The notes below the pieces were generated by a model. The model was not told the DNA's origin. It saw nothing but the letters and a program-made list of their open reading frames with translations, and made no database searches. Shown piece by piece: positions 16,024-24,354 of a stretch of DNA of 30,312 bases. The stretch is from positions 1 through 30,312 of the forward strand of contig CALICC010000034.1 in assembly GCA_938049325.1 (NCBI GenBank), written 5' to 3'. The stretch's first letter is position 1. Each line of letters starts with the position of its first letter. Source of the DNA: an uncultured Ilumatobacter sp. Lineage in GTDB: Bacteria; Actinomycetota; Acidimicrobiia; Acidimicrobiales; Ilumatobacteraceae. A program made the position numbers and the translations under genes.

Positions 16024-18305
16024 GCTCGCCAACCCCCGTCGTCGACACCACGAAGACGCGCCGTGCCGCGTCGCCGCGAGCGATCCTCTGGGCGGTCGGC
16101 TTCAGCGTGTTCGTCGCTGCCGACGACCTGACCGTGGTGTCGACGATGCTGCGCCCGATCATCGGCGACCTCGGCCTCGTGTTGCCCGACGGGCTCGACG
16201 ACGCCGCCTGGATCGTCAACGCCTACCTCATCGCATTCATCGCCGTCATGCCGATCGCCGGACGGATCAGCGACGTCGTCGGCCGACGCCGCACGTTCAT
16301 GGCGGCGTACGGCATCTTCATGATCGGCACGATCTGGATTCCGCTCGCCGACACGCTCGGCGAGCTCTTGATCGGCCGCGTCCTCAGCGCGATCGGCGGC
16401 GGGGCAATGGTTCCCGTGGCACTCGCCGTCGTCGGCGACGTGTACGCCGAAGACAAGCGCGCCCGAGCGCTCGGCACCCTCGGCGCAATCGAGACGCTCG
16501 GCTGGGTGTGGGGTCCGCTGTATGGCGCGATGCTCGTTCGCTTCTTCTCGTGGCGCTTGCAGTTCTGGCTCAACGTGCCCCTCGCCATCGTCGGCGCCGC
16601 AGCCGTGTGGTGGGCGTTGGCCGAACACGATCGACCCGACCGCGAGTTGCGCATCGACTGGTTCGGCGCAGGCTTGCTGACCACGGCACTCGTGTCGTTG
16701 AATGTCGCGCTGCTCGGTTCTGCCGAAGTTCAGAGCGTGCAGGGGCTCGACGAACTGACCGGCAACAACGGCACCGACCTGCGCTCGCTCTACCTCCTCG
16801 CGCTCGTCGCCGTCATCGCGTTCGTCATCCAACAACGCATGCGCCGACGTGCCGGCCGCGACCCGTTGATCGACGGACGGCTGTTCCGCGGGCGCAACGT
16901 ACGCGTCGCGCTGATCGTCAACTTCGTCGTCGGCGCTGGTCTTGCGATCGCCATGGTCGACGTGCCGCTGTTCATCAATGCCGTCGAGGTCGACCTCGAA
17001 CGATCCGCCGTGATCGCCGGATGGATCCTGTCGGCCATGACCGCTGCAATGGCGCTCATGTCGTACGTCGGTGGGCGCGTCACCGAACGCACCTGGTACG
17101 GACCGCCGATCCTGCTCGGGCTCGTCGCAGCAACGGCCGCATATGCGCTCATGGGATTCACCTGGGGCGGCTCGACGCCGTACCCGTTACTCGCAGCACA
17201 GCTCGCACTGCTGGGTGCAGGGATCGGTTTGACCATCGCACCGACCACATCGGCGGTGGTCGATCACGCGGTGCCCGACGCCCGCGGCTCGGCGGCCGGC
17301 GTGGTGATGGTCGTGCGCATGATCGGCCTCAGTGTCGGGCTCTCCGCCCTGACTGCGTGGGGCCTCGCACGATTCAACGACCTACGCGGCGACCTCGAAC
17401 TCCCGCCGCTCACCGACCCCGACTTCCCCGCCGCACTGGCGGAGGCGACCGAACGTCTGACGGCCCAATCGATCGCCGACACCTTCCTGGCAAGCGGTGT
17501 CGCGCTCGCCGCGGCGCTCGCCGTGTGTATTGCCCTGCTGCGTCGTCACGCACCTTCAACCCCCGAAACAGAGGACCCCATGAACACATCAGATGACTCG
17601 CCCGACGAGGACGTGACCGAGGCGGAAGTGCTCGAACCGGTTCCAGCCTCCGGCTCGTGGGCGCAGCGCAATCTCACGGCGCTCCTCGCAGCGTTCGGTG
17701 TGCTGCTGGTCGGCTCGATCGTCCTGTCGCTGTTCCTCCTGAACCGGCTCAATCAGACCGAGAACGAGCTCAGCGAGACCCGCACCGACCTCGCCCGAGT
17801 CGAAGCTGGCGCGGCCCTGTTCGCGTCGCAGGTCAACGGCTTCGTCGAGGTCATCGACGACCTCGGCCCCTCGATCGACTCCGGGCTCGACGAGGCGGTG
17901 ACCGGACTCGAGGACTTCGGCACGTCGAAGATCGAGTTCACGGTGAACATCGACGAGACGATCTCCATCTCCGAGGACTTCGAACTGAAGCGCACGGTGT
18001 CCGTCCCGATCAAGACGTCGATCCCGATCGACGAGACGATCGACACGACCGTCACCGTCGCAGGCCCGTTCGGCATCGACATTCCGGTCGACATCTCGGT
18101 GCCGGTCGATCTCGAGGTCCCGATCGATCTCACGGTCGACATCCCGATCGACGAGACGCTGCCGATCGACGTCGACGTCCCCGTGAAGCTCGACGTGCCG
18201 ATCTCGATCGATGTCGAAGGTACCGAGCTCCAGACGCTGACCGACTCACTGGTTGCGGGGCTCACCGCGTTTCAGGAGAGCCTCGGCGGCCTCACCGGCA
18301 ACTGA
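16020..18305 (+). CDS. Rv1410/P55-like MFS transporter fused to a periplasmic repeat domain
   Basis: A 761-residue protein. Residues 1-515 are a DHA2-type MFS pump of about 14 helices. The first helix carries acidic residues (AADDLTVVSTML), then DAAWIVNAYLIAFIAVMP and motif A AGRISDVVGRRR. This pattern resembles mycobacterial Rv1410c (P55), which exports triacylglycerides with LprG. Residues 521-761 are an added module: an acidic linker, one helix (about 551-575, NLTALLAAFGVLLVGSIVL), a short coiled coil, a beta-rich region (about 637-732) of repeated V/I-P-V/I-D units (IPVDISVPVDLEVPIDL), and an amphipathic helix at the end. The module begins at an in-frame ATG (17580) preceded by GAGGA, so a separate 241-residue product is possible. 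The gene is translationally coupled to the LprG-like gene. Confidence 0.85.
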   Translation: MSSPTPVVDTTKTRRAASPRAILWAVGFSVFVAADDLTVVSTMLRPIIGDLGLVLPDGLDDAAWIVNAYLIAFIAVMPIAGRISDVVGRRRTFMAAYGIFMIGTIWIPLADTLGELLIGRVLSAIGGGAMVPVALAVVGDVYAEDKRARALGTLGAIETLGWVWGPLYGAMLVRFFSWRLQFWLNVPLAIVGAAAVWWALAEHDRPDRELRIDWFGAGLLTTALVSLNVALLGSAEVQSVQGLDELTGNNGTDLRSLYLLALVAVIAFVIQQRMRRRAGRDPLIDGRLFRGRNVRVALIVNFVVGAGLAIAMVDVPLFINAVEVDLERSAVIAGWILSAMTAAMALMSYVGGRVTERTWYGPPILLGLVAATAAYALMGFTWGGSTPYPLLAAQLALLGAGIGLTIAPTTSAVVDHAVPDARGSAAGVVMVVRMIGLSVGLSALTAWGLARFNDLRGDLELPPLTDPDFPAALAEATERLTAQSIADTFLASGVALAAALAVCIALLRRHAPSTPETEDPMNTSDDSPDEDVTEAEVLEPVPASGSWAQRNLTALLAAFGVLLVGSIVLSLFLLNRLNQTENELSETRTDLARVEAGAALFASQVNGFVEVIDDLGPSIDSGLDEAVTGLEDFGTSKIEFTVNIDETISISEDFELKRTVSVPIKTSIPIDETIDTTVTVAGPFGIDIPVDISVPVDLEVPIDLTVDIPIDETLPIDVDVPVKLDVPISIDVEGTELQTLTDSLVAGLTAFQESLGGLTGN
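17571..17575 (+). promoter_or_regulatory. Possible internal Shine-Dalgarno GAGGA before in-frame ATG 17580
   Basis: GAGGA is followed by ACCC-like spacing and ATG at 17580, in frame with the MFS gene. It could start a separate 241-residue copy of the C-terminal membrane-anchored repeat domain. Confidence 0.4.
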
Positions 18306-18325
18306 TGACGCCTGGCGCCAGTCGA

Positions 18326-18331
18326 TAGGTT
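18326..18331 (+). promoter_or_regulatory. -10 hexamer TAGGTT, leaderless
   Basis: TAGGTT ends 7 nt before GTG 18339 of trmB. The gene therefore has its own promoter just after the MFS stop. Confidence 0.5.
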
Positions 18332-18338
18332 CGACCGG

Positions 18339-19064
18339 GTGAACAAGCCGGCGAGCAACGAGGTGGGCAACGACGTCGTTGCGACCGCGCGAGAAGTGTG
18401 GCGACCCGCGCTGACATTCAAGGTCCGCCGGCGCGGGCTCTCAGACAAGCGCCAACGCGAGTTCGACGAGTGGATCCAGAAGTGGAGCATTGCGCTGGAG
18501 GGCCCGGTGCTCGACTGGGCCGACGTGTTCGGTCCCGACCGCGATCCGGGCCGCGGCGTGGTACTCGACATCGGATTCGGCCATGGCGAGTCGACGATCC
18601 AGATGGCCCGCGCGCAGCCGCACCTCGACGTGATCGGCGTCGAGGTCCACGACCCCGGCGTGGTGACCGTGCTCGACGCGATCGAGAACGACCCGTTGCC
18701 GCACGTGCGGGTGATGCACGGCGACTTGGTCGAGTTTCTCAAGCGGATCGGACCGGAGTCGCTCGCCGTCGTGCGGATCTACTTTCCCGACCCGTGGAAG
18801 AAGACGCGCCAACATCACCGGCGCCTCGTTCGCGACGACATCGTCGCGGCACTCGTCGACCGCATGCAGATCGGCGGCGAACTCCACTTGGCCACCGACA
18901 TTGCCGACTACGCCACATTGATGCAACGGGTGTGCGATGACGAACCTCGGCTCACCGGCGGCGTGATCGAGCGGCCCGACGAACGTCCGCTCACCCGGTT
19001 CGAACACCGCGGCCTCGACGAAGGCCGCCCGCCGGTCGACCTCCGCTACGTGCGCACCAGCTGA
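18339..19064 (+). CDS. trmB: tRNA (guanine-N7-)-methyltransferase
   Basis: A 241-residue SAM-dependent enzyme that forms m7G46 in the tRNA variable loop. The SAM site is DIGFGHGES (77-85) followed by IGVEVHD. The catalytic and tRNA-contact motif is YFPDPWKKTRQHHRRL (148-163), diagnostic for TrmB. The late motif ATDIADYATLM is also typical. The N-terminus (residues 1-45) is basic, as in other TrmB proteins. GTG 18339 is supported by TAGGTT 7 nt upstream. The gene follows the MFS pump after 33 bp but is unlikely to be functionally linked to it. Confidence 0.95.
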   Translation: MNKPASNEVGNDVVATAREVWRPALTFKVRRRGLSDKRQREFDEWIQKWSIALEGPVLDWADVFGPDRDPGRGVVLDIGFGHGESTIQMARAQPHLDVIGVEVHDPGVVTVLDAIENDPLPHVRVMHGDLVEFLKRIGPESLAVVRIYFPDPWKKTRQHHRRLVRDDIVAALVDRMQIGGELHLATDIADYATLMQRVCDDEPRLTGGVIERPDERPLTRFEHRGLDEGRPPVDLRYVRTS

Positions 19065-19123
19065 CCATCAGCGACAGGCGTCACCGCGCGCTCTGGCGAC
19101 CCCGCCCATACGCCACATGACGT

Positions 19124-19168
19124 TCTGGTCCACATCGGCGTCGGAAACCGACGCATTCGTGGACCAGA
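19124..19168. terminator. Two-tier hairpin between convergent trmB and the M1-like peptidase
   Basis: TCTGGTCCAC (19124-19133) pairs perfectly with GTGGACCAGA (19159-19168). GCGTCGG (19138-19144) pairs perfectly with CCGACGC (19148-19154) around an AAA loop. A symmetric 4x4 interior loop separates the two. The position and symmetry suit a bidirectional terminator. No T-run is present. Confidence 0.6.
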
Positions 19169-19232
19169 GCGGGCCTGGAGGTCGAAGCGGCGGGGCGTCG
19201 ATGCGGCGGGAGCGTCGCCGAAGCCGGTTGGT

Positions 19233-20732
19233 CTATTCGGGGAAGGGCGGGAGCTCGAGTCCGAAGAGCCAGCTGTTCACCACGTCGAGGGCATCCGCGC
19301 CCGCGATCTCTTCGACGATTGCTTGGAACTCCTCGGTGCTCGCCCGTTCACCGGCATTGCGTTCGTAGTAGACGGCCATGATCTCCTGGAACGCGTCGTC
19401 GCCGACGTCAACGCGCAACGCGTGCAAGGTCATGCCGCCGCGGAAGTAGACCGATAGGCCGAACAACTCATCGATCGGCACCTCGGCCGGGCCGATGGAG
19501 AAACCGCTCCGCAACGCCGAGTACATCCCCTGCGGCTCGATCTGGCTGTTCAGCCCGCGGTCTTCGAAGTACATGTACGCCAGGTACGTGGCAAACCCTT
19601 CGAGCAGCCAGATGTCTTGCCACTGCGCGACCGTGACCGAGTTACCGGCCCACTGATGCATGATCTCGTGAGCGATCGTGTACGGATCGGTCGCATCGAG
19701 CCCGTGGACCGAGATCGTTTGGTTCTCGAGGGCGAACCCCGTGGAGAATGGCAGCACGATCGAGCCGTATTCGGCGAACGGGTAGTCGGCGCCGAACAGT
19801 TCCTCGTAGAAGTCGATGACGTCGGCGGTCAGTTCGAAGTCGTCCTCGAGATCGTCGGCGAATGCCGGGGGAAAGTAGTTACGAATGCGCAACCCGTCGT
19901 CGGTGGTCGACTCACGAAGCTCGAAATCGCCGACGTAGATGGCGGCGAGGTACGTCGTCATCTGGTCGCTCATGTTCCAGGTGGTCGTCGTCGTGCCGTC
20001 GCCGTTGTCGACCAGGTCCTCCCGCACACCGTTCGCGACCGCGGTGAGGTCGGAGTCGGCCGTGATGACGAACGTGAACGTCGCCTTGTCGGACGGGTGA
20101 TTGTTGCTCGGGAACCACGACTTGGCGCCCGACGGCTCCGACGCGACGTACACGGTGCCTTCACGGTTCTGCCACCCGACGCTGTCGAGCGGAACCCCAG
20201 GATCGGCGATCGGCTCGGGCGTGCCTTCGTAGTCGACCTCGACCTCGAACGCCGACTCGCTGGCGATCGGTTCAGCCGGGGTGATGATCAGTTCGTCGGC
20301 CTCGCGATCGAACGTCGCCGGTTGCCCGTCGACGCCGACGCTGGTGACTTCGAGGCCATGCAAGTCGAGGTGGAACGTCGACAATTCCTCGCTGGCTGTC
20401 GCCGAGATCGTCGCGGTGGCGTCGAGTTCGTTCCCGTCCACGTCGACGTCGAGGTTCAGCGAATAGTCATCGACGAAATACCCGCCGTTCCCCATCGACG
20501 GATAGAACGAATCGCCCACGCCGTCGCGCCCGCCGACTGCAGGAACATCGCCATCAGAGATGGTTGTCGACGGCTCGCCGACTGAATCGACCGGCTCACC
20601 GTCGGTTACAACCGGTTCGGAGCCATCAGTCGAGGTTGTCTCGGTCGAAACAGGTTCCACCACCGTCACGTCGGGGTCGCTCGAACACGCGGCCGCGATC
20701 ACGAGCAGAAAGGCAACCGAGGTACGACGCAT
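19233..20732 (-). CDS. M1-family (gluzincin) metallopeptidase lipoprotein
   Basis: A 499-residue exported protein. The signal RTSVAFLLVIAAAC has a lipobox-like end at Cys16, followed by a Thr/Ser/Glu-rich spacer to about 70. Residues about 85-275 form the N-terminal beta domain of M1 peptidases. The zinc site is His355-Glu-x-x-His359 (HEIMHQW) with Glu378 (LLEGFATY), the usual 18 residues on. The substrate-amine motif GxMEN of aminopeptidases reads GFALEN (332-337), keeping the Glu and Asn but not Met. The C-terminal helical domain of full-size M1 enzymes is largely missing; only about 110 residues follow. It could be an aminopeptidase with altered specificity. TAGCGT 6 nt before the ATG fixes the start. 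Confidence 0.88.
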   Translation of the reverse strand: MRRTSVAFLLVIAAACSSDPDVTVVEPVSTETTSTDGSEPVVTDGEPVDSVGEPSTTISDGDVPAVGGRDGVGDSFYPSMGNGGYFVDDYSLNLDVDVDGNELDATATISATASEELSTFHLDLHGLEVTSVGVDGQPATFDREADELIITPAEPIASESAFEVEVDYEGTPEPIADPGVPLDSVGWQNREGTVYVASEPSGAKSWFPSNNHPSDKATFTFVITADSDLTAVANGVREDLVDNGDGTTTTTWNMSDQMTTYLAAIYVGDFELRESTTDDGLRIRNYFPPAFADDLEDDFELTADVIDFYEELFGADYPFAEYGSIVLPFSTGFALENQTISVHGLDATDPYTIAHEIMHQWAGNSVTVAQWQDIWLLEGFATYLAYMYFEDRGLNSQIEPQGMYSALRSGFSIGPAEVPIDELFGLSVYFRGGMTLHALRVDVGDDAFQEIMAVYYERNAGERASTEEFQAIVEEIAGADALDVVNSWLFGLELPPFPE

Positions 20733-20738
20733 TCGATC

Positions 20739-20744
20739 ACGCTA
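20739..20744 (-). promoter_or_regulatory. -10 hexamer TAGCGT, leaderless
   Basis: Minus-strand TAGCGT ends 6 nt before ATG 20732 of the peptidase gene. Confidence 0.5.
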
Positions 20745-20792
20745 ATGACGCCTCGACCGCGATACCGATCAGGGAAGTCCACGCGAATAGGG

Positions 20793-20798
20793 CAGACT
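20793..20798 (+). promoter_or_regulatory. -10-like CAGACT, leaderless
   Basis: CAGACT ends exactly 6 nt before GTG 20805, as the CANNNT variant. The six bases between (GGACGG) are identical to those before 29045. Confidence 0.4.
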
Positions 20799-20804
20799 GG
20801 ACGG

Positions 20805-21794
20805 GTGAACGTGCTGGAAGAACTGATCCAACAACGAGGCGTCCTGCTGATCGACGGCGCCATGGGCACCGAGTTGTTCGCTCGCGGCCTCGAATCTGGC
20901 GGCGCTCCCGAGCTGTGGAACGTCGAGCATCCCGACCGCGTCACGGCGGTGCACGCCGACTACGTCAACGCCGGTTCCGACATCATCCTCAGCAACTCGT
21001 TCGGCGGCACCGGATTCCGCCTCAAGCTGCACCAGCTCGACAAGCGCGTCGTCGAGTTGAACAAGGCTGCAGCTGCGGTCGCGCAAGAAGCCGCACACGC
21101 AGCCGACCGCAAGGTCATCGTCGCCGGGTCGATGGGCCCCACCGGCGAACTCCTGGTGCCGATGGGCGAAATGACCCCCGAAACGTGCGCTGCGGCGTTC
21201 GCCGAGCAGGCCGAAGGTCTCGCTGCCGGCGGTGCCGACGTGTTGTGGATCGAAACCATGAGCCACCTCGACGAAGTCGAAGGTGCTGTGCTCGGCGCAC
21301 GGCGAGTCAGCGACCTGCCCATCTGTGCGACGCTCAGTTACGACACCGCAGGCCGCACGATGATGGGAGTCACCGGAGCCGAGGCCGTCACGCGCCTCTC
21401 CGAACTCGGCGTCGACGCGATCGGCGCCAACTGCGGCAACAACCTCGCCGACACCGAAGCCGCGCTCGCCGAGATGCGCGCCACCAACCCCGACGTTGTC
21501 TTGATCAGCAAGGCCAACGCCGGCATGCCCGAATGGAAGGGCGCCGACCTGCACTACAGCGGCTCGCCCGAGATCATGGCAGCGCACACGATCCGCCAAC
21601 GCGACGCGGGCATGCAGATCATCGGTGCCTGCTGTGGCAGCTCACCAGCTCACTTGGCGATGATGCGCCAGGTGCTCGACGGTGACATCGAGGTGCCCGA
21701 GGTCGTGCTCGAAGCAGCCACCAAGCGCTCCGTCGCGAAGCCTCGCACCCGCACCGGCCGCCGCGGTGGCGGTCCGGCCGGCGCGTCGTTCTAA
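20805..21794 (+). CDS. Homocysteine S-methyltransferase family protein
   Basis: A 329-residue TIM-barrel enzyme of the Pfam S-methyl_trans family. It starts LLIDGAMGTELFARGL, the usual opening of BHMT and of the homocysteine domain of MetH. The zinc-binding cysteines are visible as Cys210 (GANCGNN) and Cys276-Cys277 (GACCGSSPAHL). It should transfer a methyl group to homocysteine or a related thiol; the donor (betaine, S-methylmethionine or a methylated corrinoid) cannot be told from sequence. The C-terminus is a basic Arg/Gly tail of about 20 residues (KPRTRTGRRGGG) that looks disordered. The stop codon overlaps the stop of the convergent hydrolase gene, so there is no room for a terminator between them. 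Confidence 0.88.
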   Translation: MNVLEELIQQRGVLLIDGAMGTELFARGLESGGAPELWNVEHPDRVTAVHADYVNAGSDIILSNSFGGTGFRLKLHQLDKRVVELNKAAAAVAQEAAHAADRKVIVAGSMGPTGELLVPMGEMTPETCAAAFAEQAEGLAAGGADVLWIETMSHLDEVEGAVLGARRVSDLPICATLSYDTAGRTMMGVTGAEAVTRLSELGVDAIGANCGNNLADTEAALAEMRATNPDVVLISKANAGMPEWKGADLHYSGSPEIMAAHTIRQRDAGMQIIGACCGSSPAHLAMMRQVLDGDIEVPEVVLEAATKRSVAKPRTRTGRRGGGPAGASF

Positions 21795-23077
21795 GCGCCC
21801 TCCTCGTCGGCGATCGCCTTCGATTCGCGCATCGCGCCCGCAAAGATCCCCTTCGCCATCAGCGACGACTCGGCGCGCCGCCGCTCGCGGTACACCTCGG
21901 CACGGATCCCGTGCACGACCGCATCGTCAGGCGCGGCCCAGCCAGCAAGATCGACAAGGTGGGATGCAAGCCGGAAGTCACCGCTCGCGGCGAGCGCCGC
22001 AGCCCGATTCGCGACGTTGGCGGCGCCACCAGCGAGTGATGCGAGCTCGGTCGCGAGTGCGGCATCAGGCGACGGCTTGAGGCGGCTCGGTGCGCCGTCC
22101 CACCAGCCACCGAACTGTCGCCACACGTTGCGGATGACAAACTCGGGTTCGTCGTAGAGCGGCTGCAGGTAGGGCTTCGCAAGCAGATCCGGATCGACGG
22201 TGACGGAGTGGATGATCGTGTCGAGCACCTCACCGGCGTTCATCATCTCGACGACCTCCGCAACCAGGGTCTCGAGGGCGCCGGCGATGTCGGTAAGCAC
22301 CATCTCGATCCGATCCGCGCCTCCGATCGGCAGACCATGCGCCGGAAGCAAGACCTCGGGACGCCGCGACGCCATGTCGCGCAGTGCCGCGGCCCACTCG
22401 ATCGGGAACCGCTGCACCTTCTGCGGGTTCCCAGCGTTGGGGAAGTTCCAGATGACGAAGTCGCCGACGAACATCCACTTCTCGTCGGGCATCCATCCCC
22501 ACAGGTGGTCGTCGGTTTCGCCACGCGCGTGATGGAGTTCGAGCGTCTTGTCGCCGAGCGTGAGCACCTCACCAGCACCCACCACATGGTTGGGTTCGAG
22601 CGTCTCGGGAGGAATGAAGTTCGGCGCCGCGTCGCCTCCGTCGCCCATCGCGAAATCCGCGCGCACTCCGCCGAACTGACGGGCATTGATCAAGACATTC
22701 CAGTCGTTGGTGTCGCGGTAGCGCTCGAATCGACGACTGACGTTCTCATGACCGACGACGGTCATGTCTCCGAACGCGGCGTGGAACGCGCACGAACCGC
22801 CAACGTGATCCGCGTGACCGTGTGTGTAGATCAGATGGCGCACCGGGTCGCTGCTCCAGCCCGCGATCGCCGAGGTGACCGCCTCACCCGTGTTTGCGTG
22901 CGACGCATCGAACGCCACCAGTCCGTCGCCGGTGTCGACCACAACGCTGTGGCTGAACGATTCGACGACCGCGAGACCGTCGGCGACCTCGCTCAACTCG
23001 TTGGTCATCCGGTTGAACGGCTTGTCGACATCGCCGGACGCAATGATCGAAGCGGAAAGTCCAAGCAGGTCGTCCAT
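21791..23077 (-). CDS. Alkylsulfatase-like metallo-beta-lactamase-fold hydrolase
   Basis: A 428-residue enzyme. The metal site is His86-x-His88-x-Asp90-His91 (THGHADHVGG), with further ligands expected in HHARGETDDH and LPAHG. The arrangement of the first domain and the phrase NDWNVLINARQFGG resemble SdsA1/BDS1-type alkylsulfatases. The last 150 residues (LMAKGIFAGAMRESKAI at the end) look like their helical dimerisation domain, but the C-terminal SCP2-like domain of full SdsA1 is missing. No signal peptide is seen, so it should be cytoplasmic. TACGTT 6 nt before ATG 23077 supports this start over the longer frame. The exact substrate is uncertain. Confidence 0.83.
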   Translation of the reverse strand: MDDLLGLSASIIASGDVDKPFNRMTNELSEVADGLAVVESFSHSVVVDTGDGLVAFDASHANTGEAVTSAIAGWSSDPVRHLIYTHGHADHVGGSCAFHAAFGDMTVVGHENVSRRFERYRDTNDWNVLINARQFGGVRADFAMGDGGDAAPNFIPPETLEPNHVVGAGEVLTLGDKTLELHHARGETDDHLWGWMPDEKWMFVGDFVIWNFPNAGNPQKVQRFPIEWAAALRDMASRRPEVLLPAHGLPIGGADRIEMVLTDIAGALETLVAEVVEMMNAGEVLDTIIHSVTVDPDLLAKPYLQPLYDEPEFVIRNVWRQFGGWWDGAPSRLKPSPDAALATELASLAGGAANVANRAAALAASGDFRLASHLVDLAGWAAPDDAVVHGIRAEVYRERRRAESSLMAKGIFAGAMRESKAIADEEGA

Positions 23078-23083
23078 GTTGGG

Positions 23084-23089
23084 AACGTA
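23084..23089 (-). promoter_or_regulatory. -10 hexamer TACGTT, leaderless
   Basis: Minus-strand TACGTT ends 6 nt before ATG 23077 of the alkylsulfatase-like gene. Confidence 0.55.
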
Positions 23090-23139
23090 GCGGCCGACGC
23101 GACGCGGGTACACAGCGGGCACGACATCGCACGAGCAGC

Positions 23140-23145
23140 TAGGTT
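23140..23145 (+). promoter_or_regulatory. -10 hexamer TAGGTT, leaderless
   Basis: TAGGTT ends 6 nt before GTG 23152. Together with the minus-strand box at 23084 it makes a compact divergent promoter of 74 bp. Confidence 0.55.
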
Positions 23146-23151
23146 GGCCCG

Positions 23152-24309
23152 GTGGGGCTTGGCGGCGGGCACGATTGGTTCAAGGGCGGCGGTGGTCTCG
23201 TGACCGCGCTGATCGTCGCTTCCGCGTGTGGGGTCACCCCGCCAGTCTCGAGCGAAGAGCGAATGGCGATCACCACAACAACGAGCACGACGACCACATC
23301 GACGACCACCACCACATCGACGACCACCACGACCACGGCGCCGACCACAACGGTGCCCGAACCTCCGAGCGCCGAGGAGTTGTTCGGCTCGGAGGATGTG
23401 CTGGCCACCGTCGTCGCCGACGCGGCAGCGCCGTCGGTCAACTGCGCGCCATTCGAATCCGACGCTGAGTTCGTCGACACCACGATCGACTGGAGCGCTG
23501 TCGAGCGCCTCACCGTTGACCAACGAATCCGGCGAGAGTCAACGAGCTCGCCCGACACCATCGGCTACGGCGTGACTCCGGTCATCATCGACGTCGGCGA
23601 CACCACTGACGACTCAACCGCGTTCACCTGGACCAACCAGACGACGAACCTCGATCAGCTCGAACTCGGACCAGCCACAGCGGACAGAATCGGCGAGCTG
23701 CTCGACGGTATTGACCTCGCACCTTTTCAATATCGGGTCAGCCCGGCGATCGGGTTCCTCGGACTCGACAATGCGCCCGAGGTCAAGGAAAGCTTCGATG
23801 CGCTTCTCGTGCGGATCGCGGAGCTGACGAACCAAGGCGCCGATGAGTTGGCCAGCACCCTGGACTTCTTCGACGAAGCGGGGGTCGAAGCGCTGCTGAC
23901 AGCAGATGTGCAACTGTTCCACTTCTTCGACGACTACTTCTTGACGACCACACCCGACGTGTTTGCCGACATCTTGCCGAACATCTTTGGCGGCGAGATG
24001 TTCCCGGCCACCAGCACGCTGGGTGTGGTGAGCCTGGAGGACGCCGACGGTTGCGTACTGCTCGAATACCGTGTTCGGCCAGACCCGGATGAGTTCGCGA
24101 GAATTCTCGACGAGACACTCGCTGCCGAGTTCGGCACGGAACAGGGCTCCGACGGCGAGCTCGATCAGTTCATCATCGAGAACGTGGTGCAGGCTCAGTT
24201 CGATCCCGGCACGGGTCAGATCGTCCGCGTGGCCGGCCGCTTTGCGTTCGAGGTCCTCACCGAGCGCCGCGTCGACATCACGTTGCTCACTCTGGTGCTT
24301 GCCGAATAG
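23152..24309 (+). CDS. Lipoprotein with a Thr-rich linker, function unknown
   Basis: A 385-residue exported protein of no family I recognise. GLVTALIVASAC is a lipoprotein-type signal with the candidate Cys26. Residues about 40-68 are a Thr/Ser run (TTTTSTTTT and so on) that should act as an extended, possibly glycosylated, wall-spanning linker. The remaining ~310 residues look globular and acidic, with only two further Cys (in VNCAPF and DGCVLLEYRV) that could form a disulphide. Several amphipathic helices are rich in Phe/Leu/Asp (FHFFDDYFL). The GTG start is fixed by TAGGTT 6 nt upstream. It diverges from the alkylsulfatase-like gene. Confidence 0.82.
   Translation: MGLGGGHDWFKGGGGLVTALIVASACGVTPPVSSEERMAITTTTSTTTTSTTTTTSTTTTTTAPTTTVPEPPSAEELFGSEDVLATVVADAAAPSVNCAPFESDAEFVDTTIDWSAVERLTVDQRIRRESTSSPDTIGYGVTPVIIDVGDTTDDSTAFTWTNQTTNLDQLELGPATADRIGELLDGIDLAPFQYRVSPAIGFLGLDNAPEVKESFDALLVRIAELTNQGADELASTLDFFDEAGVEALLTADVQLFHFFDDYFLTTTPDVFADILPNIFGGEMFPATSTLGVVSLEDADGCVLLEYRVRPDPDEFARILDETLAAEFGTEQGSDGELDQFIIENVVQAQFDPGTGQIVRVAGRFAFEVLTERRVDITLLTLVLAE
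23269..23358 (+). repeat. ACN-codon microsatellite encoding the Thr linker
   Basis: The stretch is built almost only of ACN and TCG codons in short repeats such as ACGACCACC and ACATCGACG. It is prone to slippage in steps of three and would change the linker length without shifting the frame. Confidence 0.65.
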
Positions 24310-24354
24310 TCCAGGGCTGCCCCACTCCATCTGAGTTCTGTCGTCCACATCCGG

